From contig QRDG01000129.1 of assembly GCA_012064385.1 (NCBI GenBank), positions 1,213,380-1,277,379 of the forward strand: a stretch of 64,000 bases of DNA, read 5' to 3'. This document shows positions 10,755 through 23,400 of the stretch, piece after piece (position 1 is the stretch's first letter; the number at the start of each line of letters is the position of its first letter). The notes beneath the pieces were generated by a model. It worked only from the letters and a program-made list of their open reading frames with translations. It was not told the origin of the DNA and did no database searches. This DNA comes from Puccinellia tenuiflora. Taxonomy: Eukaryota; Streptophyta; Magnoliopsida; Poales; Poaceae. A program made the position numbers and the translations under genes.

Positions 10755-13700
10755 TGTAACGCCCCAAGATCGGTACTATGCAGATTTGAGCGCTACCGCC
10801 AAATCCGCATAATAACGATCCTAAAGGACGCCCACCAGGCATAACGTGCACGTCGCAACACACACGTTATGCGGGTGGAATAGTGATAACATTACAACAG
10901 TTCTTGATGGAACCCACAAAAGAACATATATATATACAACAACGACTCACCGAGTCAAGAACAACAAGATACAATACAAAGATCCAAAAGAACAGCGGAA
11001 ACGAAAGAGTGTCCAGCTACGGACAAGATACAAATTGGACTAAGAGTCCTGAAGATAAGCAAAGGCACCATATCCCTGCCCAGGCCAAGCCGGAGGGATT
11101 CCCAAGCTAACGTCGTCACACTTCAAACCTGTTGGCTGCATTGGAATAGCAGCCCCGAAGGGGTCAGTACTATAAACAGTACTGGCAAGTAATACTCACA
11201 AGATATCAAAGCTGGAATTCCGAGGAAAGAGGGTTAGCGATTGAGGCAGCAGCAAGCAGCACTAACCACCTATAGAGACATACTACAACAATCGTCTAAT
11301 AGAGAGGAGGTAAGAGAGCGCATAGGTAACCAACTATGCTAACACCAAACATAACCCAGCCGATTCCTTACCAGCCCGTTTATCCCACGAGCAGCAAGCC
11401 CAAAGGCACTCACACAGTTGGCAATTTTATAATTTATTATTGAAGTAGCTCTATCTTACTAGTCAAATTATAATCATTTGGTGTAAGTTGTCTATGATCT
11501 TGTTAGCCAGCACATTTCACCAAGTCGTCCATAACCGCGGACACGGCTTTTCGAAAAGATTTAACCCTGCAGGGGTGCACAAATGTAACCACACGCACTT
11601 CAACCCTTGTTGCCAGCTATTAGCACACTTCCTAAGGTGTGCCGGCAGGGTATCCGACGCTACACTTTCCTTCACTACCGCACTTGTCCAGGGAACCACC
11701 TAGCTAAGTCTGACCCACCTTGAAAGTCCGGCCGAAGCTCCGAGGTGGACCTAGCCGATGCGAGAACGGCTTCGGGAGGGAACACTCATACGATTGCCCC
11801 TCCTTCCACACTCGATAAACGAACGCTCCGCAGCCCTACCGTAAGTAACCATCATCGTATCGGAGGCGTCCCATCCGTACCTGCATCAAAATAAAGCGTC
11901 GCGCAAATGGAAACACCCGAACTACTTGTGGCGCCCTGGACGAGGCTGCAGATCCGGTACTAGGTCGAGGGGAGTCCCATTTCCTCCCACATGTGGGTAG
12001 TGCGCTCAGTCTTGGATCAGAGGACAAGAACTCGGGTCCTAGGCGACACTAGCAGAACAAATCACCACGATTGGCCTTCTGCCGGTGCCTTATCTTTATT
12101 AATTATATCCCATCGCCAAACATTAAAGATTAACATGTGAATTAACCCAACTATCATATTAAAGCATGACTAGATAAAGACTTGAGCAAAACAAACCTAA
12201 GCATGCCTACGACTCGCAAGGGCCAACAAGGTAAACAAACAACAGGGTTAATAGGTTGTGGGGGTGTGGCTATATCATGGCTGCAAGGTAAACATGCAAA
12301 TAGGATCGAGACACATGCATCGCAATATAAGGCTAGCAAGGAACAAAAGATAGGAGGTGTGAGAGGCAGAAGACAAGCAAAGATAGCAAGGGAGTATCAC
12401 TTGCCTGCAATCCGGTAGAGGTAGCAGAACCTGTCGTTGCTCACATCAACTCAACGGCCTATCCCGAAGAAGCAACGAACACTGGGCAACGAAAGAGATG
12501 CATTTTACTCTACGGCAAAAGAAGCGGCATGTTGATGACATGATGCATGACAAATTAAATGTTGTCCAATTTTATTCCCTAACACATGGCAAAACAATTT
12601 AAATGGGATCGGTGCACAATATAGATGCACCGGACAAATCCCATAATTAAATTGATTTAATTCGACTAAATGGATAAAGGTGCGATGTTAATTAATGATG
12701 CATGATTTTATAAGATACGGATATATATGGCATATAGGGGTTTAGGGTTGGGGTCACACATTGGATCGAGGAAACTTCGGATTCGGAAGCCGTCGTCTTC
12801 GGGTCGTAGTCGAAGTAGTCGTCGTAGTCGAAGTAGATGTCCGTCCGGAGTCGAGGTAGCCGAAGTAGTCGTTCATCCGGAGTTGAAGTAGTCGAGGTAG
12901 TCGACGTTGTGGAAGTAGTCGTACTCGGGTCGTCGTCGTAGCGGACCTTGGCGTTCCGGGCTTCGGGGTCGTCGGGGTCCGGAGTCGGGGTACTCGACCT
13001 TCGGGGTTCACGGCATCGGAGAACTCGGCGGGTTCCGGTCGGGGAAGTTCTTGTCGTTGCGTCGTCGTTGTTCGGGCACCGGTAGTCGTTCACGGTCGTC
13101 GCGGTTCACGGCGGAGAACTTGCGTCGGTTCACGGCTTCACGTCGGGAAAACGGGAAACGACCGGGAAACTTTCCCATCGGGAAACAGAATCGGGGAAAC
13201 GGAATCGGGAAACTGCATCGGGGAAACATGGATCGGGAAACTTCGGGGAAACGGCTTCACGACGGGGAAGTTGCGTGTCGGGAACACTACACGGAAACAC
13301 GTCGGGAACAACCACGACACGGTGTCGGGGACACGGACGAGGATGCGCAGCAGCAGCACGGAGACGGACATCCGTCGGGAATGGAGACGGTGGCAACAGA
13401 GTCGGGAACACGGGTCGTGTACGGGAACGGGAACGGAGACACGGACAGGACACGGAGCCGGCAACACCACACACGACACGGAGACGTACACGACCAGGAC
13501 ACCATTGGGCGGCGGGGAACAGCACCGAGCACAGCACACGGTGGCCAGTGCACGGGATGGTGGAGCTGCTGTTCGGGAGGAGCTCAGAAGGAGGGAGGCC
13601 GGGAGGGGTGGAGTAGGCCGGCCGGGAGAGGAGGTGCAGGCGAGGAGGACGGCACAGCGCGGTGGAGGAGCAGGTGGCGGAGGCGCGGGTCAACGGGGAC

Positions 13701-14585
13701 GAGGCGGCAGAGAGAGGCCGGCTCACGTCGGGGTCGGTCGACGCGGTCTGGAGGAGCACGGAGGGGGGAGCTCGGGTCGAGGTGGAAGAAGAGGATGCGG
13801 GGGGGAGGAGCAAGGAGAGAGAGAGGGAAGGGGGCCGCCGGGGATGGGGAGCGCCAGGGGAGAGGAGAGAGGAGCAGCAGCGACCGCAGTGCTGCCGGCG
13901 ACGGGGGAAGACGGCGGCAAGGAGTAGGAGAGGGGAGGGAGGCGACGGTGGAGAGATGAGCCGGCGGGGGTGCCATGGTGTGGGAGGCGAGGTCGGGGAG
14001 GAGAAGGGGCGCGCGGAGGGAGAGGCTCGGCCGGAGAGGGAGATGGCCGGGATCGACGGAGGAGCTCGGGATCGAGCCAGGGTGTGGGAGCTGCGGGGAG
14101 AAGAGGAAGAAAAAGAAAAGAGAGAGAGGAAGAAAAAGAGAGGAGAGAGAAAAGGAAAAGAGAGGAAGAAAAAGAAAGGGAGGGGGAAAAAAGAAAAGAA
14201 GAGGAGGTGGGAGGGTATCTTCGCGAAACCAGAAAAAGGGGAGAGGGTGGCTGCAAAGAAGGAGGGGGTAGGAACAGAAAAACACCAGGGCAGGAATTAG
14301 GGTTTGCTTAGCTGGGCTTTTGGGCCTAGCTAGCTGGGCTGCTCTCTCTTTCGCTCAAAACATTTTATTTCTTTTGCAAAATAATTTTGATAATTAATTT
14401 TTTTGAAAACGGAGACGACTGTCTCGATAAAAATATTTTTCCGACAATTTTAGAAAATAAAATAGGGTTTAATAAAAATAATTTTTGTTGCAAAAATTAT
14501 GCGATGCGATGATGCTGATGTCATGATGATGCAAAAATAAAATAACAAGCAAATTCTAATTTGGGGAAAAACCCCGGGCATTACT
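10755..14585 (-). repeat. 5' LTR (minus orientation) of the long-LTR element
   Basis: Near-identical copy of 6479-10313, including the purine run (14095-14207). The terminal base differs from the other copy, and the expected right target duplication is damaged (see findings). Confidence 0.9.
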
Positions 14586-16151
14586 ACCTGCATGCCTATC
14601 ATGAAGGATGCAGACATTCGGCTTGTCATGCACAAAAGCTTTTTTCAACTGCCTAAAAAACCATAACCAACTTGCAGTGTTCTCACTCTCCACAAAGGCA
14701 AATGTGAGTGGGACGACCCGATTGTTCCCGTCTTGACCTATGGCTGTCAAAATCTGACCTCTGTACTTGCCAGTGAGAAATGTGCCATCAATGCATATCA
14801 CAGGTCGACAATGACTAAAAGCTTCAATGCATACACCAAAAGACCAAAAAACTCGATGCAGCACCTTCACCGTTGGGAACTCAGGCATCCAAAAGTGTTG
14901 GATGTCTACATAGGTGCCTGGATTTCGGGCCTGCAGTGTGTGCAGGAGACGAACCACAGAGTCGTATGAGTCAAAGAACGACCCAAATCTGCTCTCAAGC
15001 GCACTCTGCTTAGCCCTCCAAGCCTTGTCATACTCAATTTGGTAACCCCACCTTGTCTTCACTTTATGCATAATAGCCCTTACTTCCATGGTTTTGCTCT
15101 CCACAATCTCCGTGTACAGCATCCGAGCAATAAGAGTGGAAGACAAGTTGCGATGATCTTTGGGGATACTTGTAATACGGCATGTGTGCAGTACCAAGTC
15201 ACTCACCACCCATGTTGTGTCATACTTAGGGATATACCCGTGCACCCTTCTAGGACAATTAATGTCTTCACACTCCATTGTCAGATATCGCTTACTTGAC
15301 ACAGTTGTTTTCAAAACCCTGTTAGTTGAAATTGCCCACTGAATTATGGCGTCCTTCAGATGTTGCTTGTCCTGATAGCTAGCACCTTTTGCCATGTTGT
15401 TCTGGTGATATTGCCAGGCAGAATCGTGGCCATCGTTCACATTCATTGAATTACTGAAGTCCTGATTCCATGCATGAAGCAAAGGCAACTCCTCTTCTTC
15501 ACTACCCCCGTCAGATTCATTACCAGTACCACTTTCACCATCTATATCTTCTTCTTCCATCTGGTTCTGCATTTCCCCATCTGGCTCGTCCCCATCTGCC
15601 TCGCCACTAGCTGCATCGACACTGACTTCCTCGCCACCATCACCATGTCCTCCAACTACCTGACTGCTCTGCCCTGATTCATAACCAGCACCTCCATAAT
15701 TTGACTCAGAAGTATACATATACTCACTATTTTGGCATGGATTGTACCCGCCCTCTCCTTCAGGGGGGGTGATCTCCTTCTCGACGGGAATCACTAAGGC
15801 TGTAGGGTTTATTCCCCTTTTTTCGCATCCTTGCAACCATCGCACCCACTGAGAGGTGTCCTCTACGGGCCTCAAAATAAAGAAGGCGTTGGTTCTGGAC
15901 TTCGTCCACAGTGCATGCACACCGACGGTGTATACTGACGGATTAAGGCCTAAACATGCTGTCAACCAGTCTTTCGCCTGACTAATAGACCATGTGGCAG
16001 GGGCATTCATATCCATGTTCACAAACTGAAACTCACTCAGATCAACTCCCTGATCATTTGTTCGGACTGTACCCGAACCATAAAAAAATCTTACTAAAGT
16101 AGACATCTCTGTTGACCTAAAAAATATATAATAAGACTCGTCAACTACCAT
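14586..16151 (-). pseudogene. MuDR/MULE transposase, N-terminal two thirds
   Basis: An open frame of about 520 codons on the minus strand. Residues about 15-125 match the N-terminal region of plant MULE transposases (MSTLVRFFYGSG near residue 16 is the likely start, at 16106). An acidic linker covers 150-230. A MuDR DNA-binding domain lies at about 255-335, with the CEDINCPRRVHG zinc-binding-like segment. The MULE DDE domain starts near 430, with first catalytic Asp in CIDGTFLTG (about 451) and second in DRHAG (about 517). The frame is cut directly after DRHAG by the LTR element at 14585 and resumes at 6478. The third acidic catalytic residue and the zinc knuckle are not present. It would have catalysed cut-and-paste transposition; it is now dead. 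Confidence 0.85.
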
Positions 16152-16943
16152 ATTGTAGTATAAAAATAATGCCCAACGAGTACTAAATATTACTACCGGA
16201 CCAAATTATTTATACGAACAACTCTACATATATTACTATACGACTGTTGCCCCCAAATATCAGACCGACACTAACACATTATTTGCACTACTAACTATAG
16301 CACTATACTACACGACCGTTGGCCCGACCGGCACTAACAAAATATTTGCACTACTAACAAATATTCTATTTTTAATCTAACATAATATAACCAATCTATA
16401 AAAAATATTACCCTTAAAGCGTGCCCTAAATCACCGCAGCAGAAGAAGCACCACCAACACCACCACACAGCAGCACCGGGCAGGGAGCACAAACCTTGCC
16501 CAACACCAAGCTCCTACTCCAACACCAAGCTCCACCGGATCTCCACCAATTCCCCCTAATAGCACCTCCAAATCGCCTCCATGAACTAGCCCATCAACAG
16601 ATCGAAGCTTTTCCTAACTGCCTACTGCTTTGGGTATGATTTTTTGGGTGCAAAATCAACTAAAATCGAGTCTACAGGAGGTAACAAATGAGAGGAAATA
16701 GCAGAGAAGAAACGGCCGTCGGTGGAGGAAGGAGGAAGAAGAGAGGAGAAAGAGGAGCGGCAGGGGCGCGGGCGATATCACCGAGGCTGGTCGGCTTCGG
16801 CGAGGCCGACAAGCCTTTCGGCGTCGACGTGGCCGATTGCAGGCCGACAGGGTGCACGCAGACTGGGCCCGGCCTCCGGCAGGACCTGCTTGGCGTGGGC
16901 GAAGCCGACAGGACCTCGTCGGCGTGGACGAAGCCGACAGGAC
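16152..16943. other. Upstream region of the broken MULE
   Basis: Likely 5' untranslated or intron sequence of the minus-strand MULE. At about 16780-16943 there is a GC-rich tandem repeat of a GACGAAGCCGACAGGACCT-like unit, into which the copia element inserted; the repeat resumes at 19893. Confidence 0.4.
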
Positions 16944-19887
16944 TGTTATTTTATTGAGGCAGTTGCGGCCTCATGCAGCTTCACCGAGGTAAATCAAGAT
17001 TGATTCGTGAGATCTGATCTGAGACTAAAGTTCACAGTTTTCGACGGCGTCCCGTGCACCGCCTTCGACGATCCGTCCGTCTGTGTGGTTGGATTCACCA
17101 CGTCAGAGTCTTCAAGTCCGGTATGATTTCCTTTTGATTCACGCTTGTGTTATGTCCTCTAGTCGGTATTAATTCTGTACGAGGAGTTAAGCATGAATCG
17201 CCGTGGAGTACCTATCGAAGGCACAGATGACCAGATCGATTCCAAAGCAAGCACGTCTGTTATCAGATCAAGTTGGTTTTCGTCGCTTCCGCGTCGTTTT
17301 CTGTCAAGTCGCCGAGATTGCACTCGTCGCCAGTTTCCCAGCGGCCGTCTATCAGCTAGTCGGTCTTTCAATTCCATGTGAGGAGCTGAGCCATGTATAC
17401 CATCGATCGATCAAAGCCTACATCGATCATCATGACGGATCAAGTTTCAAGGTGAAGCAAAGGCAGCAATACAAATCCGTTACGTTCACATGAAGCAGTT
17501 TACCAGATCGATCGAAAGCATCCATCGGCAGGTTACTAGAGGATCATGTCCCGAATCCCACGTACCTGTTGTAATATAGATGGAGTCCTACCGGACTACG
17601 GCGTTTGACTACAACTCTGTTTCGTGTCCGCCAAGAAAGAGAGTTGTTTGCCCCACTATATATAGGTCCAGGTAGTCATAGATTAGAGAGAGAGAGAAAG
17701 AGGTAGAGCCTCGTTGATAGCACGAGAAGGGTTTGTCCTCTCGTGTATGTAATACTCCTCCCAATTATAGTGAGACGCCTTCGTGCGTGCCGTGGTTTTT
17801 TCCCGTAAGGGTTTTCCACGTAAAAATCTGTGTTCTTGTTCTTTGTTGATCTACTTTCTGCTGCGCTATTTTATAACAAGTGGTATCAGAGCTTGAGGTT
17901 TCAAGATCCGCTGTCCCGGGAGACTTCCCGCTGCGCTCCCGGGGCAGCATCGCGCAGTTCATCTTCGTCGGATCAACAACCGCAATCTTGCGGTTTCATG
18001 CAGCTTTATTGAGGTATTTCGTGAGATCCAATCTACGAGAGCTGAAAGTTTACGATTTTTCGTTTGGGCGCCCATTGCGCCGCCTCTCGTAAGATTTGTT
18101 TTTCGCTGCTGTTTCAATCCGCCGAGATCGCCAGAGCCGTTCTCTATTTTCTTGTCTGTGTGCAAGCCTTTTTCAGATCGGTTCGGATCCGCCGCCTATT
18201 CTAGTCGGTTTCCAATTCCTTGCGTGGAGTACCGATCGAGGAGACACAGACGATTAGATGGATTTCGTCCGTGCTTCACCGCACGTAAAGCAGCATACCT
18301 GTTTGATGGACAAGCAAATAAATTCCACCGGTCAGCTCTGTTGGATCAAGACCCAATGCAAGGCAATCAAAGCAATCTGCTACCTAGTGCTGCTGCTAGC
18401 TTCATGTGAAGCATTGAAGTCTCGAGAGTACTAGTTCAGATTAATTTTTCATCTACAAATTGGTACGTGCACTATAAGTGTACCATGAAAATATCCGTGT
18501 TGCTACATCCACCTAATCAGCTACCAGGTCCTATTTTCTCAGTTGTCTGTTCCGCAAATTTAATTCTGCAAGGAATATTTGTTGGCTTGTACTACTTGTG
18601 TACGGATTTATCTACTCATGGTTATGGAGTATGATCTACCGTTGTTGGGCCGTGACACAAGGTTTACTCTATGGCAAGTCAAGATGCGGGCGTTGTTGGC
18701 GCAAGCGTTGGGAGATACATTGCTGCAATTATATGATGAACACAATTATCCGAAAAAAAAAATTATGGAGGAGGTAATTATTAAGCCTGTTGGTAGCCAG
18801 CATATACTTTTGCTCTCCAAGTATTGCTGCTATGCATGTGAAGGTTTTGTTTTTGATATTCTATTCATGATGAGGATTAGCTGAGATGCCAGGAGGAGAT
18901 TTGTTTCTGCTAGATACTACAACATGAGTACTGTTAAGGTTCAGTGCAACTGAGTTGTCTTTGCTCTTTTAAGAGGGGTCTATTGTAGAGTTTGAGCTTC
19001 GTTGCAGTTCAGGAGGTTCCTTCATCTGATAGTTGTTCTACAAGGATAGTTTTTTTACCATGTCATGGATTTTTTCATTGACCGTCGGCAGTTGTGGGTG
19101 TACGTGATGCTATCCGTACCAGATGCTCTTGCATGAGTATTGTTTGCCGAGATTTGTGCTCTTGGTTTTGTAGCACGTTCAGATTCCATGAGATGAGTTC
19201 TTCACAATGTTGTGTGCACCAAGATGTTGCACTATGAGCTATGCGCTCGTTCAGGCACCACAGGAGATATGATGACGCATGTCATTTGATGATTGAGTAG
19301 TTTCGGGTTTTAAGGTCAGTGGCACAGACTCAGACTTTTGTTGGGAAGACCCAAGCTTCGTATGTCTGCTTTGTTGACAGCTGTGTTGTTTACTGGACGA
19401 CCTACCGATTGATTTGCTCAATGTGACTTCGTGAGAAGTGTATTAGTCCTATGGACGTTTCAAGACAAGGATTACTTGTGATGACTTTAATTGAGGAGTT
19501 GATGCTAGCTATGACTATTGTAAGGGATTTCGGTCCAAGGTGTAGTGTTATTTTATTGTGTCCCGAATCCCACGTACCTGTTGTAATATAGATGGAGTCC
19601 TACCGGACTACGGCGTTTGACTACAACTCTGTTTCGTGTCCGCCAAGAAAGAGAGTTGTTTGCCCCACTATATATAGGTCCAGGTAGTCATAGATTAGAG
19701 AGAGAGAAAGAGGCAGAGCCTCGTTGATAGCACGAGAAGGGTTTGTCCTCTCGTGTATGTAATACTCCTCCCAATTATAGTGAGACGCCTTCGTGCGTGC
19801 CGTGGTTTTTTCCCGTAAGGGTTTTCCACGTAAAATATGTGTTCTTGTTGTTTGTTGATCTACTTTCTGCAGCGCTATTTTATAACA
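16944..19887 (+). mobile_element. Non-autonomous copia element with unequal LTRs
   Basis: Target duplication AGGAC is present at 16939-16943 and 19888-19892. The right LTR is 19546-19887 (342 bp, TGTTAT...ATAACA). The left LTR is 16944-17878 (935 bp): it has the same first 13 bases, then an extra 590 bp (16957-17546), then the rest of the LTR from TGTCCCG. The initiator Met tRNA primer site TGGTATCAGAGC is at 17881-17892. TATATATAGG at 17657-17666 is a promoter candidate, repeated in the right LTR. The interior is 1.67 kb and holds only a gag remnant. No protease, integrase or reverse transcriptase is present. Confidence 0.85.
18618..18884 (+). pseudogene. Copia gag N-terminal remnant
   Basis: The frame starts MVMEYDLPLLGRDTRF and continues with LWQVKMRALLAQAL. 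This is the well-conserved start of gag in plant copia elements (YDLP-L-RDTRF-LWQVKMRA). Similarity stops after about 40 residues, past LQLYDEHNYPKK, and the frame closes at 18884. The start at 18618 was chosen because it directly precedes the conserved block. It is non-functional: the RNA-binding part of gag and all of pol are absent. Confidence 0.75.
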
Positions 19888-19892
19888 AGGAC

Positions 19893-20290
19893 CTGGTCGG
19901 CGTGCGCAAAGCCGAGGGTGCATTATTTCTGTAAATCTTTACAAACGCGTATTATTTCCGGAAAAGAATAAAAAAATTGTATTATTTAAAATTTTTGAGC
20001 GGAGGCGAGCACTTAAGTCTGGTTGATGCATTCTGACCTCTGGGCCAGAGCGTGATTAACGGCTAGGTTCCCTCCTGATGGGAGCAATCCGTCGGCTGTA
20101 GAGGATCGTTCCTGCCCAGCTAACCCTGTAGTCTGTCTGACAGACTTCACAAATCTTTTTTCTTGTTTCCGGTTTGAGAAAGTGACATGCATTTGAAGGA
20201 AACCACGTACAAACATAGTTGCATTGATCTCGTTTTTCTCATACATCAGCAGACAAAAACAGTTGCATTGATCTTGTATTCTCGTTTTTC
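19893..20290. other. Intergenic
   Basis: The first 40 bp continue the GC-rich repeat interrupted by the copia insertion; the rest is AT-rich. At 20215-20305 a segment around CTCGTTTTTCTCATACATCAGCAG is tandemly duplicated. No gene was seen. Confidence 0.4.
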
Positions 20291-20429
20291 TCATACATCA
20301 GCAGAGTATATGATGATGTCAATATCGTCCCTAAATTTCCCAAACACTGCTATTTCTGAATCGCCTAAAGTATACGCAATACAATATCTGCAAGCAAAAA
20401 AATCATTGCTGTATAGCCACCAAATATTC
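20291..20429 (-). repeat. Duplicated 3' untranslated sequence (copy A)
   Basis: Matches the 3' flank of the zinc-finger gene (25566-25655 plus the segments interrupted by two insertions at 23890-25556). It lies directly downstream of the chimeric last exon of the DUF3615 gene, so that gene has acquired both the tail and the 3' flank of its neighbour. Confidence 0.8.
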
Positions 20430-23400
20430 TCAACGGCCTCTAGCAGCAGTGAATCTCCTTGGGAATGGGCTGGCCCTTTTGCTCGCCACATGCTTACGTG
20501 CCCCTTCGTATGGCAAGACATCGTCTTCGCTGCCTTCATCCTTTCTGAATTCCCTCCGAGCTGGTCCCGATCTTCTGCTTGATACATGCATGCGCATCCG
20601 ATTTTCAGCATCCGATTTTACCACATCACGCTCCTACACAAATAAACCCCTTGAGTGGCATTATACTAAGAAACAGTACCAAGTGCGCGAGATAAAATAC
20701 TGGTTACATACCCCGTATGTATATCTAATCATTTCCTCCTTCATCCTAGCATCTGCGGCTGGTAAGCCCCTCCTTCCCAGCTGGCTCTTGTCCAAACCAT
20801 CACAAGCAGCAGTTCTTCCAGCATCCGATTTCACCACATCAAGTTTCTAAACAAATAAACTACTTGAGTAGTGACATTATTACCAACAAACGACACACGA
20901 GATAAAAAAAATACATACCTTGTATTCATTTATAATCCTTTGCTCCCTAGCTCTTATCATAGCATCAATATCCTTGGGCAAACCCGGTGGAAAACCCCAG
21001 CAACATCGTGAGCGCAAGGGAACGTGGCCACCTTTGAATTGACGAGCATCAATGGGGTGCTTCATACCATCATTGTCGTTCTTACAACCATAGCATGGAC
21101 CTTCATATTTCATTTAACTAGCTCTTAGAGATGCCAAAATGTATATGTAGTAAAGCTCAAGCAAGGGAACAAGCCAAACAGCTGTATGGACAAAACTTAG
21201 AAAAATCAAAGTCAGACTAGTACCGTTATCAACAGCGGGTTTAACCATATGGAGACAGGTGAGCTCGAATTCGTCAAGTCGTTCTCTAATTGTTCTCTTG
21301 ACTTCGGCAAAGAAGAGATTGTCGACGCCACCTTTAGTCTTTCTAGTACAATTCAGATGATAGTATGTGCCATCATCGCCATCACCGTTATAGAATTCTT
21401 GGAACCTCACGACATTTTCAACATGATATGCAGCATCCTGAAATCAGATTGCATCAATAATTAATTGGTATAGTACAAGACAATCAAGGCCACATGCGCA
21501 CATTCAACAGAGTAGCCACAAAGGTAAATTAGCAACTGATGATGCAAGTGAATCCTGGGAGTGATTGAGGGAGAGCGAGCAAACCCCCAAAAGATTATAC
21601 GCCTCGTTGTACTTGTCCAACAAAGCTTGAACCAATAGCCCCATATGATCTGTGTCTGGATTGGATCTCAAAGAATACTTCTTCGTGCCATCTGGCCAGT
21701 AAAGAGCATCTCGTATAGCAATCTCCGATCTGGAAAGCCCGTCGTTTCTGCACCTCATAAACAATGAATGAAACCCAATTAATGAGCAACTTTAAACCCG
21801 TAAGAGTGCAAGAGTGAGAAACTTTTGACAAGTTAGAGGATGAATACAGCTGCTGCTGGCTTCTGTTTCGATTAATTAGAGAGTTGTCTATTATGTCCAG
21901 TTCATAGTTTAACTGGCCAACTTGATTAAGTATTACTGGTTGCCTCTTATTTTCAGAAAGTCTAGGGGGAGCTAAGAAGAAGCTTCACATTTTTGGATCA
22001 CGCAGGTCATCAAGGTGGCGGAGTATAGCCTTCTCAGCTTGCTCTAAGCTGTCGAACGGTCCATCCAGCTTAGGATACATGTGGATAACTCCCCGTAAAT
22101 CTACTCGGATGAAAAATTGATGATTCCAACCGGCAGGTTTCCGGGACGTAATGAGGGGCGTCCGTGATTGATTCACTGCCTCTGCCCGGTTGGAGGAAGC
22201 GTCCATGATGGATGATTTCCCCGATGTACTGTCAACCAGCTCCTTCGAGGCCAAGACATTTGGTTCCCTGCCCTCGTGCCTGATATAAAGAAAGAGGATT
22301 GTGTAATGCAGAAAAACAATCCGGTTTCAAGAGAGTAGAGAAAGAAGAAACAAAAGGCAACATAATCTAAATACCACTCAGATGATCAGCGTGTTTCGAA
22401 ACTGGCACACGAGCAAGAGAGCAATGAAAGTTGAGCATTGAATTCAGTTAAGAAATCTGATTTCGACTAGAACATAAGCATAAAGGATAAGAACAAATGG
22501 ACAGTACATATGACTAACCATCTCTCCCCAAGGAGAAGATCTAGAGAGAGAGAGAGAGAGATTCATAAGAAGAAGAAAATAGAGATTGTAATGCAGAAAA
22601 AACAATCTGGTTTCAAGAGTGTAAGAAAGAAGAAACGACAAACAACTTAGATCTCTTCATCTAAATACCACTCTGTTGACCATGCAGTGTGTTTCGAAAG
22701 TGGGACGGGCAATAGTAGAATAGAGTAAAGAAAGTTGGGGTTACCAGTTCAAATTGGGCATTAAGTCTATGTAGTACTAATATCTAAGCGGTAACTAAGG
22801 TGTGCAGTGCTCTAATAACAAATTTAATTTGTTTCTCTGTCCTTTGTCGCTGCGAGGTGCAGGGGCAATGCCAATGCCAATGGTGTGGTGGCACAACGGT
22901 AGGGGCGGAGGCTCAAAATGACAATGGACAAAACCAAGCAAGTTTGCTCAGGATTCAATAAACACGATAAGAACCACTTCACACAAAAAAACAAAAAAAG
23001 GCAAAGAAGAAAGCAGTCGCATACGGCAGTGGAGGATCGCGGGGCCTCATCCAGAGGTCACAGAGGACTCTCTGTACGACATCTCGGACGGGCCGTGTGT
23101 ACCCGTCCCTGTCTTTGGTGACAGGAACACCAGATCTGTCAGCGTAGACATGAATTATTCGGTCGTCAGGAAGAGGACATAAGCGAAGGATCTCCGGTCT
23201 GTGGGGATCGCAGTCGAGTTGGAGGTGGCGTCGGACGGGCTTCGCCATGGGGGGTGGAGGACCGTGGCGGCGGCGCCTCGTCTGGAGGTCGGAGATGACT
23301 TCCCTGCAAACATCTTCGACGCGTCGTGTCGACCCGTCCATGTCGTCGGTGAAGAGAACCCCACGCCTATCCAGGTAGGCATGGATTGTTCGGTTGTCGG

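Larger units (their letters stand above)
6479..14585 (-). mobile_element. Young LTR retrotransposon with 3.83 kb LTRs and 441 bp interior
   Basis: Two direct repeats, 6479-10313 and 10755-14585, begin TGTAACGCCCC and end GGGCATTAC(A). The interior is 10314-10754. A primer-binding site TGGTATCAGAGC for initiator Met tRNA is read on the minus strand at 10751-10740 next to the right LTR, so the element is in minus orientation. I count 8 substitutions and 4 one-base indels between the LTRs, indicating very recent insertion. It interrupts a MuDR transposase gene. No gag or pol is left; the length and lack of coding resemble LARD-type elements, but the interior is much shorter than in those. Confidence 0.9.

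Noticed and set aside
16107..16151. MULE transposase start at 16151
   Set aside because: The first 15 codons are not family-like; MSTLVRFFYG at 16106 is the better start.
21985..22254. Start codon at 22254 for a separate 89-residue protein
   Set aside because: The codon there is TTG, not ATG; the segment is exon 2 of the DUF3615 gene and extends upstream to a splice acceptor at 22279.
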